A stretch of 64,000 bases of DNA from Sagittula marina (GTDB lineage Bacteria; Pseudomonadota; Alphaproteobacteria; Rhodobacterales; Rhodobacteraceae), in NCBI RefSeq assembly GCF_014196795.1, contig NZ_JACIEJ010000006.1, forward strand, positions 1 to 64,000, given 5' to 3'. The notes under the pieces were generated by a model that was not told where the DNA came from, made no database searches, and saw nothing but the letters and a program-made list of their open reading frames with translations. Position numbers and translations under genes: made by a program. Shown piece after piece: positions 7,326-16,282 of this stretch; position 1 is the stretch's first letter; each line of letters opens with the position of its first letter.

Positions 7326-8087
7326 CTACTTGTCAGCCCAAAGGCTGCCGCCGGTGGCGATCGTCGAACCTCCACCGAAGGGTGTGATCGTGGTCTGATG
7401 ACCGCCGCCCATCTTGGCGCCGCCGGCCTCTTTCAAATTGCCGCTGAGGATCATGCGCGCATCCCCCGACAAGGATCCGGTCGGATCACTCAAGGTACCG
7501 CGCAGGGTCGCCGTGGCACTGGTTAGAGTCCCCGCGCCAGTCGACGTTGCAGTCACCGAATTTACATCGCCTGCAATCGCGTTGGCGGTGCTCAGTGTGC
7601 CTCCGATGGAGGTCGCGGTGCCGTTCACCTCACCGGCAAAGTTTCCGGCCGTCGCGGTGACCGGGTTGGTTGCGCCGGCATCGAAATTCACGGTCATGTT
7701 CAGGTCACCGACGACGGCTTCGGCTGTGTTGCCCGCATTCGCCTGGGTCAGCATGGAGATTTCGCCGGCGTAATCAGCGGTGCCAGTGAGTCCGGTCGCT
7801 GTAGGCACGAGCAGGTTGTAGTTCAGAGCCTTGGCATCGAAAGCGGCGAGGCTGCCGGTCCCGGTCGGCGTGCCGCCCGATGTCGTGCCGCCGCCGCCGC
7901 CGGTCGATGTGCCACCTCCGCCCGATGTCGTGCCGCCGCCACTCGATGTGCCGCCTCCGCCCGATGTTGTCCCCCCGCCAACCGCGGTTGCCAGCCCGCC
8001 GGGCGATCCACTGCTTCCGTCACACGCGCCAAGCGTCATCAACGCCACACCTGCCGCCGCTATAGTCATCACTTTCAAATGGTTCAT
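7326..8087 (-). CDS. Surface lipoprotein with TbpB-like barrel, probable Slam client
   Basis: The ATG at 8087 gives a lipoprotein signal peptide ending in the lipobox LGAC (Cys22). A long Gly/Thr/Ser linker follows (residues ~30-68), then a C-terminal domain built of alternating short beta strands (TGTADYAGEISML, GDLNMTVNFDAG, GTLSDPTGSLSGDARMILSGNLKEAG), like the small barrel domains of transferrin-binding-protein-type lipoproteins. Translationally coupled to the Slam gene. The ligand is unknown. The longer open frame starting at 8201 was not chosen because it would bury the signal peptide. Confidence 0.75.
   Translation of the reverse strand: MNHLKVMTIAAAGVALMTLGACDGSSGSPGGLATAVGGGTTSGGGGTSSGGGTTSGGGGTSTGGGGGTTSGGTPTGTGSLAAFDAKALNYNLLVPTATGLTGTADYAGEISMLTQANAGNTAEAVVGDLNMTVNFDAGATNPVTATAGNFAGEVNGTATSIGGTLSTANAIAGDVNSVTATSTGAGTLTSATATLRGTLSDPTGSLSGDARMILSGNLKEAGGAKMGGGHQTTITPFGGGSTIATGGSLWADK
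7872..7984 (-). repeat. Gly/Ser/Thr-rich tandem coding repeat
   Basis: Imperfect tandem copies of ~39 nt encode GGGTTSGGGGTSS-type units inside the lipoprotein linker. Such repeats can change length by slippage and so vary how far the surface domain stands off the membrane. Confidence 0.7.
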
Positions 8088-8303
8088 GCTACCTGTCTCC
8101 CCACAGTGTTGCCTGAAGCGCCCGTCGCTGGCGCCGCGAATCCGGCGCCTCTCGTTGCGGGCGCTGGTACTTGCTTGCCGCCAACTGCTTGCCTTTGGCA
8201 CTCCCCTGTTCAGGGGGGCTCCCGAAAACAGTTGCTATCGACGTCGAAAAGAATGTTTCATTTGCGTTAACGTGGATGTGTCATTTTATTCAGGTCAGAC
8301 GAG

Positions 8304-10475
8304 TTGAAGTTTTTTCACACCCCAGGGCTGCTTTTTCTGGCCTGCACATTGGTCAGCTTCGTGCTCGCGGCATTTGTCGCGTATGTCGCGATGTCACAGC
8401 CGTGGATCGGTCTCTCGCTGGCCACAGACAACAGCCGCGGCGCTGTTACTCTTCACGCCAGCGGCCCCGTTCCCGAGGACTTCATCGGGTTCGACCTGGC
8501 GAGCGTGCAGGCTGCGGGTCAAAATCCGATCTCCGTGACGCCAGACACGCTGATCGAAGAGCCTGACATGATCGCTACCTTCGAGGGCCTCCGCAAATTC
8601 TACACCGATCAGGGCGCGATATTTCGGGCGCTCCTGACCGGGGAGGTGACACTTGCCTTCCGCGCGCCGGGCGCTGCAGACACCACGATCCCTGTCGTGG
8701 TAGAGGTCCAGCAGACCCGCCCCCTCAGCAGCTTGCCGCTGAAATTCTGGACGCAGCTTGGCGTGGGTGTCGTCGGCTTGGTGATCGGGTTCTGGCTTGT
8801 AAGCCTGCGCATCCGCGATCTTGCTGCGTGGATGGTTTTGTTGACCGGGGTCGGGCTTGCGCTCGCGGCTTGGACTGCCAGTGTCTACAGCACCCGCGAA
8901 ATCGCGCTGGGTTATGCGACCTTCAAGATCGCCAGCCACATCAACGGCGTGGGGACGCTGGTGTTCGGGATTGGCATGCTGACCCTGTTCCTGATCTATC
9001 CCAGGCGGATCGTGCCCCGCCTGCTTGTCCTTCTGCCCACCCTCGCGATCGGCGGTATGATAATCTTCATTCAGGTGTACGATTGGCCGCGCCATGTCGG
9101 TCTGCTACAGGATTCGGTCGCCGCGACCATGCTTGCGTTGCTCATCGCGATTGCGGTGCAGGTTTTCGTCAACCGTCACACTCCGACCGCCCGTGCCATG
9201 TTGGGATGGCTGGGCGTGGCCGTCTCTGTCGGAGCAGGCGGGTTTGTCGTAACGGCAATTCTGCCGACGATGTTGGGCCAAAGCGTCTGGCTGGCGCAAA
9301 GCACGGCGTTCCTGTTTTTTCTGATCATATACGTGGGCATTGCACTTGGCGTCGCGCGCTATCGACTGTTCGACCTTCCGATCTGGTCCTTTCGGATGTT
9401 GTTCTACGGGGTTGGCGTTGTTCTGCTGCTGTTGCTGGACGCGGCACTGATCTTTGGTCTTTCCGTGGATCGCGCCCCTGCCTTGGGGATGTCTCTTGCG
9501 ATCATAGGGGCGGTGTATCTGCCCCTGCGAGAACGTGCCGGCGCGTGGTTAAGCCGCGACCGGACGATGCCGCCGGAAGTGATTTACCGACGTATCACGG
9601 AGATTTCTCACGCCATGGCCCCCCAGAAGAAGCAGGAAGAACGCCTGAACTTCTGGCAGGACGTCTTTGATCCGCTCTCGATCGACACAGTGACGTCTGA
9701 GGCCCCGGGCGACTGCCGCCTCGAACAGGATGGGGCGGCGCTCGCGCTGGCTCCGGTCTTCGGGCTGCCGCCACTGCGGCTCTCATGGGCCAGAAAAGGC
9801 ACGCGGCTGTTCTCGTCGCGGGATCTTCAGCGGGCCCGGACATTGAGTGCATTCATGGACACGAGCCTGCGGCAGAACCAGACATACCTGGATGCCATCG
9901 CCTCTGAACGGAGGCGCATCAATCGCGACATGCACGACAACATTGGCGTATTGCTGATCGGTGCCTTGCGTTCCGACAGTCAGGAAAGAAAAAACGATCT
10001 GATCCGGCAAACACTTTTCGACCTGCGTGAGATCGTCTCCAACCCGGATCAGGATGCCCACCCGCTCGGCCACATTGTTGCGGATCTTCGCGCGCAAGTG
10101 TCCAGACATCTTGAAGACGCCCGCATTGCGGCTGAGTGGCAGGCTGGGCCTTTCCCGCATGTCGAACTGAACACAGCCCTCGTTCAAACCCTGCGCGCTT
10201 TGATGTTGGAGGGCACGAACAACGTGATACGCCATTCCGGCGCAACTCAGGTCATGTTCCGTATCACATATGATGCGCCAGACCTGAGCGTAATGATCAT
10301 CGACGACGGATCCGGTTTCAGCACTGAGGCTGCTCGCCCCGGCAGCGGATTGAAAAACCTCGCCGAACGGGTGTCGCAGGTATCTGGCACCTTTGATCTG
10401 GAACGCACGACCACCGGATCGGTCCTGTCAGCACGACTGCCCTTGGTTCCAAAAGAAGCGAGTGCTGAGCTTTGA
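8304..10475 (+). CDS. Membrane sensor histidine kinase, NarX/DegS type
   Basis: 723 residues with a TTG start. TM helix (residues ~8-30), a ~110-residue extracytoplasmic domain with PDZ-like character, then a block of about seven or eight TM helices (~150-400). The cytoplasmic part has a HisKA_3 dimerisation helix with the phosphoryl-accepting His544 (RDMHDNIG) and an HATPase domain with N-box EGTNNVIRHSG, DDGSGF and GSGLKNLAERV. Its stop overlaps the start of the NarL-type regulator by 4 nt, so the two form a two-component system. It is divergent from the surface lipoprotein/Slam pair, which it may control (inference from position). Confidence 0.87.
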   Translation: MKFFHTPGLLFLACTLVSFVLAAFVAYVAMSQPWIGLSLATDNSRGAVTLHASGPVPEDFIGFDLASVQAAGQNPISVTPDTLIEEPDMIATFEGLRKFYTDQGAIFRALLTGEVTLAFRAPGAADTTIPVVVEVQQTRPLSSLPLKFWTQLGVGVVGLVIGFWLVSLRIRDLAAWMVLLTGVGLALAAWTASVYSTREIALGYATFKIASHINGVGTLVFGIGMLTLFLIYPRRIVPRLLVLLPTLAIGGMIIFIQVYDWPRHVGLLQDSVAATMLALLIAIAVQVFVNRHTPTARAMLGWLGVAVSVGAGGFVVTAILPTMLGQSVWLAQSTAFLFFLIIYVGIALGVARYRLFDLPIWSFRMLFYGVGVVLLLLLDAALIFGLSVDRAPALGMSLAIIGAVYLPLRERAGAWLSRDRTMPPEVIYRRITEISHAMAPQKKQEERLNFWQDVFDPLSIDTVTSEAPGDCRLEQDGAALALAPVFGLPPLRLSWARKGTRLFSSRDLQRARTLSAFMDTSLRQNQTYLDAIASERRRINRDMHDNIGVLLIGALRSDSQERKNDLIRQTLFDLREIVSNPDQDAHPLGHIVADLRAQVSRHLEDARIAAEWQAGPFPHVELNTALVQTLRALMLEGTNNVIRHSGATQVMFRITYDAPDLSVMIIDDGSGFSTEAARPGSGLKNLAERVSQVSGTFDLERTTTGSVLSARLPLVPKEASAEL

Positions 10476-11122
10476 AGCGTATCCTGATCCTTGAGGACAT
10501 TGCCGAAGCCCGAAATTGGCTGGAAAGGATCGTCCTTGAAATCTATCCGCAGGCGGAGGTCGTGACGGCGTCACGCGTTGCGGTCGCCAAGACGCTCGCC
10601 CTGCAACCGATCGACCTCGCCCTGATCGACCTGGGCCTGCCCGACGGATCCGGCCTAGAGGTCTTGCGCATTTTACGACGGAGCAACCCTGCTGCAATCA
10701 AGGTCGTGACCACGGTCATGGGCGACGATGCAAGTATCGTCTCGGCGCTGGCAGCCGGAGCCGACGGCTATCTGCTGAAGGAAAGCAAAACTTCGATGCT
10801 TGTGCAGCAGCTGCAGCAACTGGGGCACGGTATCCCCGCAATTTCGCCAGCGATAGCCCGGCGTATCATGCAACATTTTCGTCTGACCGGCCCTGTCACC
10901 ACCATCGAAGATCGTCTGACCGCACGAGAAACCGAGGTCCTTTCCCTTATCGCCAGCGGACTGCGCAACGCCGAAGTGGCGCATGTGATGAGCATCGCTG
11001 AGTCCACCGTCGCAGGCTATATCAAGGTTGTTTACCGCAAGCTTGGCATCAGTTCGCGCGCTGAAGCCGCGTGGCACGCGACGCAACTTGGGCTACGCTC
11101 GGGCGGACCGGTCGAGGACTGA
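10472..11122 (+). CDS. NarL/FixJ-family response regulator
   Basis: 216 residues with a TTG start overlapping the kinase stop. The receiver domain has the acidic pocket LED, the phosphorylation site Asp53 (LALIDLGLPDG), a Thr switch (VVTTVMG) and Lys (LLKESK). The C-terminal LuxR-type helix-turn-helix (LTARETEVLSLIASGLRNAEVAHVMSIAESTVAGYI) binds DNA. Partner of the upstream kinase. Confidence 0.9.
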   Translation: MKRILILEDIAEARNWLERIVLEIYPQAEVVTASRVAVAKTLALQPIDLALIDLGLPDGSGLEVLRILRRSNPAAIKVVTTVMGDDASIVSALAAGADGYLLKESKTSMLVQQLQQLGHGIPAISPAIARRIMQHFRLTGPVTTIEDRLTARETEVLSLIASGLRNAEVAHVMSIAESTVAGYIKVVYRKLGISSRAEAAWHATQLGLRSGGPVED

Positions 11123-11785
11123 AGGACGCTGATCTTGAATCAGCAACGTCCTGATAAGTTGCCTGTTGGTTGTCAAACGTGGCAACCGGGATGGAGCTGT
11201 CTCGAGAGCCCGAAAAGCAATATCTTGTTTTGCGTCATTTCAAGGCGCGCTCAAGTTCCCCGCTAAAATCGGGCGAAGTTCCGGCGAACCACATGACATA
11301 ACGGAAAAAGCCTGCCGAAGTGGGCTTGATAGACGAAATTTGTGAGCGGGTTCAGGCAGATTTCCGGACAGCGCCCAAGGATCCGACGTCAACATGAATG
11401 GCACAGACTTCGGGTTTTCCTGCATGGCGAAACCCTGAGGTCAGCTCCTCCTGTATGTCGGTAAACATGTGCTCTAACTGTTTGGCGCCTCGCTGACAGG
11501 CATAGCTGTCACTGCAAAACCTTGAGGGCACCGTAGGCATTCACGGTGACGGTGGCATCATACCTCAGGGTCCCTGCGGTGCCCGACGGCTCTCCCCTGA
11601 GCCCCCCCGTGTTGGCATGTGAACATGGCGCCCTCCAGCCAATCATCAGTGCCGACAGACAGGCGATAAAGGAAATGTCTGTAGTTTTACATTTTGTCAC
11701 CTAACCGACATATCAGCATGGCAATCCTCCGCTCGCGATGGAATCGCACGGGCCCCACCAGCCCGGTCCAATTTTTCCAATCCCG
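11123..11785. other. Intergenic, no gene recognised
   Basis: About 660 bp. An imperfect inverted repeat (AGGACGCTGAT...ATCAGCAACGTCCT, ~11123-11153) lies just after the response regulator and may end its transcript. Short minus-strand open frames (11240-11540) show no recognisable motif. The base composition is visibly less G+C-rich than the autotransporter that follows. Confidence 0.5.
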
Positions 11786-14700
11786 ATGGATACCATGCAG
11801 AACAAATTCTCCTTTTCACGCTCCGCACGGCGGCTCACGCGCGCCGGCCGCGCCGGGCTTCTCGGTAGCGTCGCCGCTGTCGCTTTTCTGACATCGCCTG
11901 CGATTGCGCAGGATCAGGGCACGCTGCGCGTGCTCACCATGAACACATGGAACGACCAGTTCCGGAACGACCTCGATGCCATCAGGGACGTTTTCGTCAA
12001 CGGCAATTACGATATCATCGCCCTTCAGGAACTGAGGAGCGAACAGTACCTCACCGGCCTTCAGCAGATCCTGCGCGACGAGGGTCTCGGCGAATATGAG
12101 TTCATCAAACAGGGCGATACAGGTGTGCTCAGCCGCGTCGGCGGTGCGTTCGGCACGAACACGCAGGGCGACTCGGTGGCCTACCAGACGGCGCAGCCCG
12201 GTGGCGGCGTGCCCGACACGGTTGTTGGCTCCGTCCACCTCGACTATCGCGACCCCTCGCAGACCCGCCTGAACGAAGTGCGCGGCATCACCGAGTGGGC
12301 GAAGTCGACCGGTGGCCCGGTCATCCTGACCGGCGACTGGAACGCCGGTGACACGTCCGAGCGCGGCCTGCACCGTGCCTCCCAGCAGAAGCTGATCCTC
12401 CAGAACTACCTCAGAAGCGGCAACAGCTTCTACGAGACACTGCTCGACGAATATGCCGTCGATGCCGACGCCATGCAGGCTTTCATCGACGCCAACCGCG
12501 GCGCGCGCCTGTCGCTCGACGACATCCCGGACGATCTGTTCGCGGAGGAAACCTATCCGGTCGAGCACAACACACCGGTCACGCTCAACCTGCTGAAGAA
12601 GGACTTCATCCTCCTACACGGTGACGTCCGCGAAGGGTTTGAACCGCACGACTTCGACGACGGCGTCACCACCTGGCCCTCGGCCGGAGAGGACGCCACC
12701 AACACATGGCCCAGCTGGGACCGCGTGCGCATCGACCACTTCCTTGCTTCGCGCCCCTTCGGCAAGTGGTACAAGGTGGCCGACGCAGCCGACGATGCCT
12801 ACACCGGCACGCTCGACCAAGTCGACGTGACCGAGGACGGCACAGCCTACACCGACCACGAACTTGTCGCCCATGACCTGCGCTGGGTCGGCCCCAAGCT
12901 CGAGACCTACGACGCAGACGGCGAAGATCAGACCCGCTTTGTCTGGAGCGACGAGGCCACCACCTTCGACGAAACCGGCGGCGAATTCGTTCTCACCCGC
13001 AACAACATGCGCGACGACGTCTACCTCGGCCAGATCGCCGACGAGAACGGCGAACCCGTGCTCGACTGGCTGACCGCCGAGGAAAAGAAGACGCTGCTCG
13101 ACTGCACCACCGACGACCCGCGCCTGCAGGCCGCCGTCGCCGAATATTGCATCGATGACCACAGCTTCATCGGCGAAACCTTCGTGACCGCCGGCGGCAC
13201 CGTCGTGGTGACCGAGGACGCGGCCCTTGGGGATGCCGATGCCAGCCTGCGCCTCGACAACGGCGGGCTTGCCGTCGAAGGCGCACAGATGGGTGCGCTC
13301 GACCGCGAAATCTCGCTCGAAGGCACCGGCGGCTGGCTCGACATCCGCGACGCGGCGGCAGCCGTGACCACGGAACGTGACATTTCCGGCACCGGCGCGC
13401 TTTCCAAGCACGGCGCGGGCGCCTTGATCGTCGCGGGCGACACCACTTACACGGGCGAAACCACCGTGGACGGTGGCGCGCTGATCGTGAACGGCTCCAC
13501 CGCGGCCTCCGCGCTCACCACCGTCAACGACGGCGCACGTCTTGGCGGCAGCGGCACAACCGGCAACCTCGCCATTGCGCAGGGCGGCACGCTGGGCGCA
13601 GGCAACAGCATCGGCACGCTTTCCGTCGCCGGTGATCTGAGCTTTGCCGAGGGTTCCACCTTCGAGATCGAAGCCAACGCCGAGGGCGAGGCGGACCGCG
13701 TGGACGTGACCGGCGCGGTCGATATCCAGGGCGGCAGCACCGTCGTGGTGGCCGAGGGCGGCACCTATCTGCCCTTCACATCCTACAAGGTGCTGACCGC
13801 CGAAAACGGCATCAGCGGCACCTTCGACGGTGTGACCTCCTCGCTGGCCTTCCTCGACGCGGGCCTGACCTACGGCGACACCAGCCTGACGCTGGCGCTC
13901 GATCGCAACGACACCGCCTTTGACAGCGTCGCCTCCACCCGCAACGGCCGCGCCGCGGCCCGCGCACTGGAACCGCTGGGCATGGGCAACCCGCTGTTCG
14001 ACAGCGTCGTCATGCTGGGTGAAGCCAGCGCCGACACCGCTTTCGAGCAGATGTCGGGCGAGCTTCATGCGGCCACCATGGGCGCGCTGGCCGAACAGTC
14101 CGCCGCAGTCACCGACAGCGCCGCCGACAAGCTCCGCAGCACACGCGACAGCAGCGAAACTGGCGTCCAGTTCTGGTTCGAAGGCTATGGTGCCGGCGCC
14201 GACATCGACGGCAACAACAGCCGCGACGTGGTGCGCTCGGCCTACGGCACGCTCTTCGGGGCCAATGCCAAGCTCGACAGCGGCCTGACCTTCGGCTTTG
14301 CCACCGGCCTCGGCCAGGGCGAGACCAGCCTCGACGGTCTGCGCGGCGAGGCGGAAACCGATGACCTGCACTTCGCCCTCTCGGCGGGCCAGCGCTTCGG
14401 TGCCACGGCCTTCAGCCTCGGAGCCAGCTACACGCGCAGCCAGGTTTCCACGTGGCGCGACGTGTCCTTCACCGGCTTCGACGAGACGCTCAAGGCCGAC
14501 TACGACGCGGACACCACGCAGGTCTTCGCGGAACTGTCGCACCGCTTTGCCTTGGGCACCACGATGCTCGAACCCTTCGGCGGCCTCTCGCATGTCCGGG
14601 TTGCAACTGACGGCGCCTCGGAAAACGGCGGTGAGGCGGCGCTGCGGTTGCAGGACTCCGAGTTCGACGCCAGCTTCGCGACAATCGGCCTGCGCGCCGA

Positions 14701-14980
14701 AAGTGCCTTCGACGCGGGCACCACGCCGCTGCGTCTTTCGGGTGCGCTGGCATGGCGCCACGTGCTCGACGCCTCCGACCCCGAGGCGGACCTCGCCTTT
14801 GCCGGTGGCAGCGACTTCTCGGTCGCCGGGACCGGCCTTGCAGAGGACGCCTTCGAGATCGGCCTTGGCGTTGCCATGGACCTGAGCGACCGGGCGGTGC
14901 TTTCGGTCGGCTACGACGGCGCCTTCGGCGAAGACGGCCAGTCGAACGCTGTGAACCTCGGCGTGCAGATGCGTTTCTGA
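11786..14980 (+). CDS. Autotransporter with endonuclease/exonuclease/phosphatase passenger
   Basis: About 1064 residues. A long signal peptide (RSARRLTRAGRAGLLGSVAAVAFLTSPAIA) leads into an EEP-fold passenger of ~400 residues. Its family catalytic motifs appear in order: MNTWN, IIALQEL, VHLDYRD, TGDWNAGD, DRVRIDHF and YTDHELVAHDL. A beta-helical stalk with an autotransporter-associated repeat (GTGALSKHGAGALIVAGDTT) follows, and then a ~280-residue outer-membrane barrel ending in VQMRF. It should be exported by type V secretion and act outside the cell on nucleic acids, phosphoesters or sphingomyelin-like substrates. Start is uncertain: ATGs at 11738, 11786 and 11795 all lack a clear ribosome-binding site. 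A strong terminator follows. Confidence 0.87.
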   Translation: MDTMQNKFSFSRSARRLTRAGRAGLLGSVAAVAFLTSPAIAQDQGTLRVLTMNTWNDQFRNDLDAIRDVFVNGNYDIIALQELRSEQYLTGLQQILRDEGLGEYEFIKQGDTGVLSRVGGAFGTNTQGDSVAYQTAQPGGGVPDTVVGSVHLDYRDPSQTRLNEVRGITEWAKSTGGPVILTGDWNAGDTSERGLHRASQQKLILQNYLRSGNSFYETLLDEYAVDADAMQAFIDANRGARLSLDDIPDDLFAEETYPVEHNTPVTLNLLKKDFILLHGDVREGFEPHDFDDGVTTWPSAGEDATNTWPSWDRVRIDHFLASRPFGKWYKVADAADDAYTGTLDQVDVTEDGTAYTDHELVAHDLRWVGPKLETYDADGEDQTRFVWSDEATTFDETGGEFVLTRNNMRDDVYLGQIADENGEPVLDWLTAEEKKTLLDCTTDDPRLQAAVAEYCIDDHSFIGETFVTAGGTVVVTEDAALGDADASLRLDNGGLAVEGAQMGALDREISLEGTGGWLDIRDAAAAVTTERDISGTGALSKHGAGALIVAGDTTYTGETTVDGGALIVNGSTAASALTTVNDGARLGGSGTTGNLAIAQGGTLGAGNSIGTLSVAGDLSFAEGSTFEIEANAEGEADRVDVTGAVDIQGGSTVVVAEGGTYLPFTSYKVLTAENGISGTFDGVTSSLAFLDAGLTYGDTSLTLALDRNDTAFDSVASTRNGRAAARALEPLGMGNPLFDSVVMLGEASADTAFEQMSGELHAATMGALAEQSAAVTDSAADKLRSTRDSSETGVQFWFEGYGAGADIDGNNSRDVVRSAYGTLFGANAKLDSGLTFGFATGLGQGETSLDGLRGEAETDDLHFALSAGQRFGATAFSLGASYTRSQVSTWRDVSFTGFDETLKADYDADTTQVFAELSHRFALGTTMLEPFGGLSHVRVATDGASENGGEAALRLQDSEFDASFATIGLRAESAFDAGTTPLRLSGALAWRHVLDASDPEADLAFAGGSDFSVAGTGLAEDAFEIGLGVAMDLSDRAVLSVGYDGAFGEDGQSNAVNLGVQMRF

Positions 14981-15003
14981 CGGTACCCGCCCGTCACGAG
15001 ACG

Positions 15004-15041
15004 CGAGGCCGCGGCACCCACAGCCGCGGCCTCGTTTTTTT
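15004..15041 (+). terminator. Rho-independent terminator of the autotransporter
   Basis: A perfect 12-bp G+C-rich stem (CGAGGCCGCGGC, 15004-15015, with 15023-15034) is followed by seven Ts (15035-15041), 24 nt after the stop. Confidence 0.92.
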
Positions 15042-15102
15042 CTCGAAAAGCAATAGACCTCGCGTGTATCAAGTCAGGATAGCGAGGCAGGAGTCCCGGG
15101 CA

Positions 15103-15870
15103 ATGGATACAGACAGGAAGGGAACCCGCCAGCAGCGCCTGATGGAGCAGTTCGCGGCCCAGAGATACATCTCGATCGAAGACATCGCGCGCCGCTTCTC
15201 TGTGACCACGCAGACCGCGCGCCGTGACATCATGGAGCTCGAACGTCAGGGCCAGGTCCGCCGCCTTCACGGGGGGGCCATGCTGGCCAACTCGGTCGAG
15301 CCCGGCGAGCTGCGCCGACGCCGCGTGACCAACTCGCTCGCCAAGGACCGCATCGGCGCCCGCGTGGCAGACCTGGTCGAGGACGGCGCCTCTGTCTTTC
15401 TCGACACCGGCACCACCTGCGAGGCCGTGGCCCGTGCGCTCGTTGTGCGCGAGAACCTGCGCGTGGTCAGCTACAGCCTGCGCATCGCCGCCTTCCTGCG
15501 CGAGGTCACCGATTTCACCATCGCCATCCCCGGCGGCTTTGTCCGCCAGGTCGACGGCGGCGTCTTCCAGGAACAGGCGCGCTCCTTCATCTCGGGCTTC
15601 AAGTTCGACCTCGCCATCCTCTCGGTCTCGGGCATTGACGAGGACGGCGACCTCGGTGACGACGACGAAGCCGAGGTGGAAAGCGTGCGCACCGCCATGC
15701 AGCATTCCAGCCGTGTCCTGCTTGCCGCGGACGGCAGCAAGTTCGGCTACCGCGGGCTTGTCCGGCTGGGCAGCATCGGGGACGTGGATACCATCGTCAC
15801 CGACCGCCCACCGCCCCCGGGCATCGCGGCGCTTGCGAAACAGGCAGGCGTGGATCTGCACCTCGGTTGA
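15103..15870 (+). CDS. DeoR/GlpR-family transcriptional regulator
   Basis: 255 residues. The N-terminal DeoR helix-turn-helix (RQQRLMEQFAAQRYISIEDIARRF...TTQTARRDIMELERQGQVRRLHGGA) is followed by a sugar-phosphate-sensing DeoRC domain (VFLDTGTTCEAVARAL, IPGGFV, VLLAADGSKFG). The ATG at 15103 follows a purine-rich AGGCAGGAG by ~12 nt; a longer open frame running back to 14752 overlaps the autotransporter and its terminator and was rejected. DeoR regulators are usually released by a phosphorylated sugar; the neighbouring EEP autotransporter is a possible target (inference). Confidence 0.88.
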   Translation: MDTDRKGTRQQRLMEQFAAQRYISIEDIARRFSVTTQTARRDIMELERQGQVRRLHGGAMLANSVEPGELRRRRVTNSLAKDRIGARVADLVEDGASVFLDTGTTCEAVARALVVRENLRVVSYSLRIAAFLREVTDFTIAIPGGFVRQVDGGVFQEQARSFISGFKFDLAILSVSGIDEDGDLGDDDEAEVESVRTAMQHSSRVLLAADGSKFGYRGLVRLGSIGDVDTIVTDRPPPPGIAALAKQAGVDLHLG

Positions 15871-15919
15871 GCCACACTTCAGGCTCGACAGAAGGGCGCG
15901 GTGCCAATCGGTGGCCCCC

Positions 15920-16000
15920 CGTCACCGACCTCGCACCAGCCTCGCCGGCCTGACGCCGACGCAAGATGCGAACCGGTCAAAGAAAGAGCCGGTGTTCTGA
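15920..16000 (+). pseudogene. Relic of an IS3-family transposase C-terminus
   Basis: 27 codons ending at TGA (15998-16000) read HRPRTSLAGLTPTQDANRSK near the end. This matches the C-terminus of IS3 OrfB: the intact region at ~1357-1420 reads [20 protein letters not shown]. Nothing of the catalytic core remains upstream, where DeoR ends at 15870. Confidence 0.65.
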
Positions 16001-16282
16001 AAACCATCTGACGATCCTTTTCCCCTGTCCCGGACGGATGTGTTCCAGGGCTTTCGTGACAGGGGTGCCAAGGTCAAGGTCGTGCGCCAGCAGCCGCTGC
16101 CCCATCATTTTGATGCAATGTGCACCTGACCGGCAGGATGTTTCCAAGGGAAATGTTCCGCGAGGTCGTGTCTCGCGGCGGCCCCAGCTGTGGTACCCGC
16201 TCCAGCCTTGCCAGAGTGCTCGCCCCAGATTATTGATGTCCACCCAGAAGGGACCCGGGGTTTCCATCCATAAATAACTCAC
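15977..16282 (-). pseudogene. Relic of an IS5-family transposase C-terminus
   Basis: The minus-strand frame contains LWQGWSGYH, then CIKMMGQRLLAHDLDLGTPVTKAL. IS5-group transposases typically end with a stretch like W..WSGYHRRSR.E.KM.CIKLLGQ.LMARDFDRQVAE...LGIPVTE. The match is interrupted by an apparent insertion after SGYH and an internal deletion after HDLD. No catalytic region or inverted repeats are visible. The comparison is from memory of the family, so it is tentative. Confidence 0.5.

Noticed and set aside
7872-7984. Possible CRISPR-like repeat
   Set aside because: The units are directly adjacent without spacers and encode a Gly-rich linker in frame with a lipoprotein.
8088-8201. 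N-terminal extension of the lipoprotein open frame
   Set aside because: Would place 38 charged residues before the lipoprotein signal peptide; the ATG at 8087 is the sensible start.
12614-14761. 715-residue open frame on the minus strand
   Set aside because: It lies antisense to the autotransporter and arises from its high G+C third positions; no recognisable domain and no ribosome-binding site.
14752-15102. Long N-terminal extension of the DeoR regulator
   Set aside because: It would overlap the autotransporter and read through its terminator; the ATG at 15103 gives the normal DeoR length.
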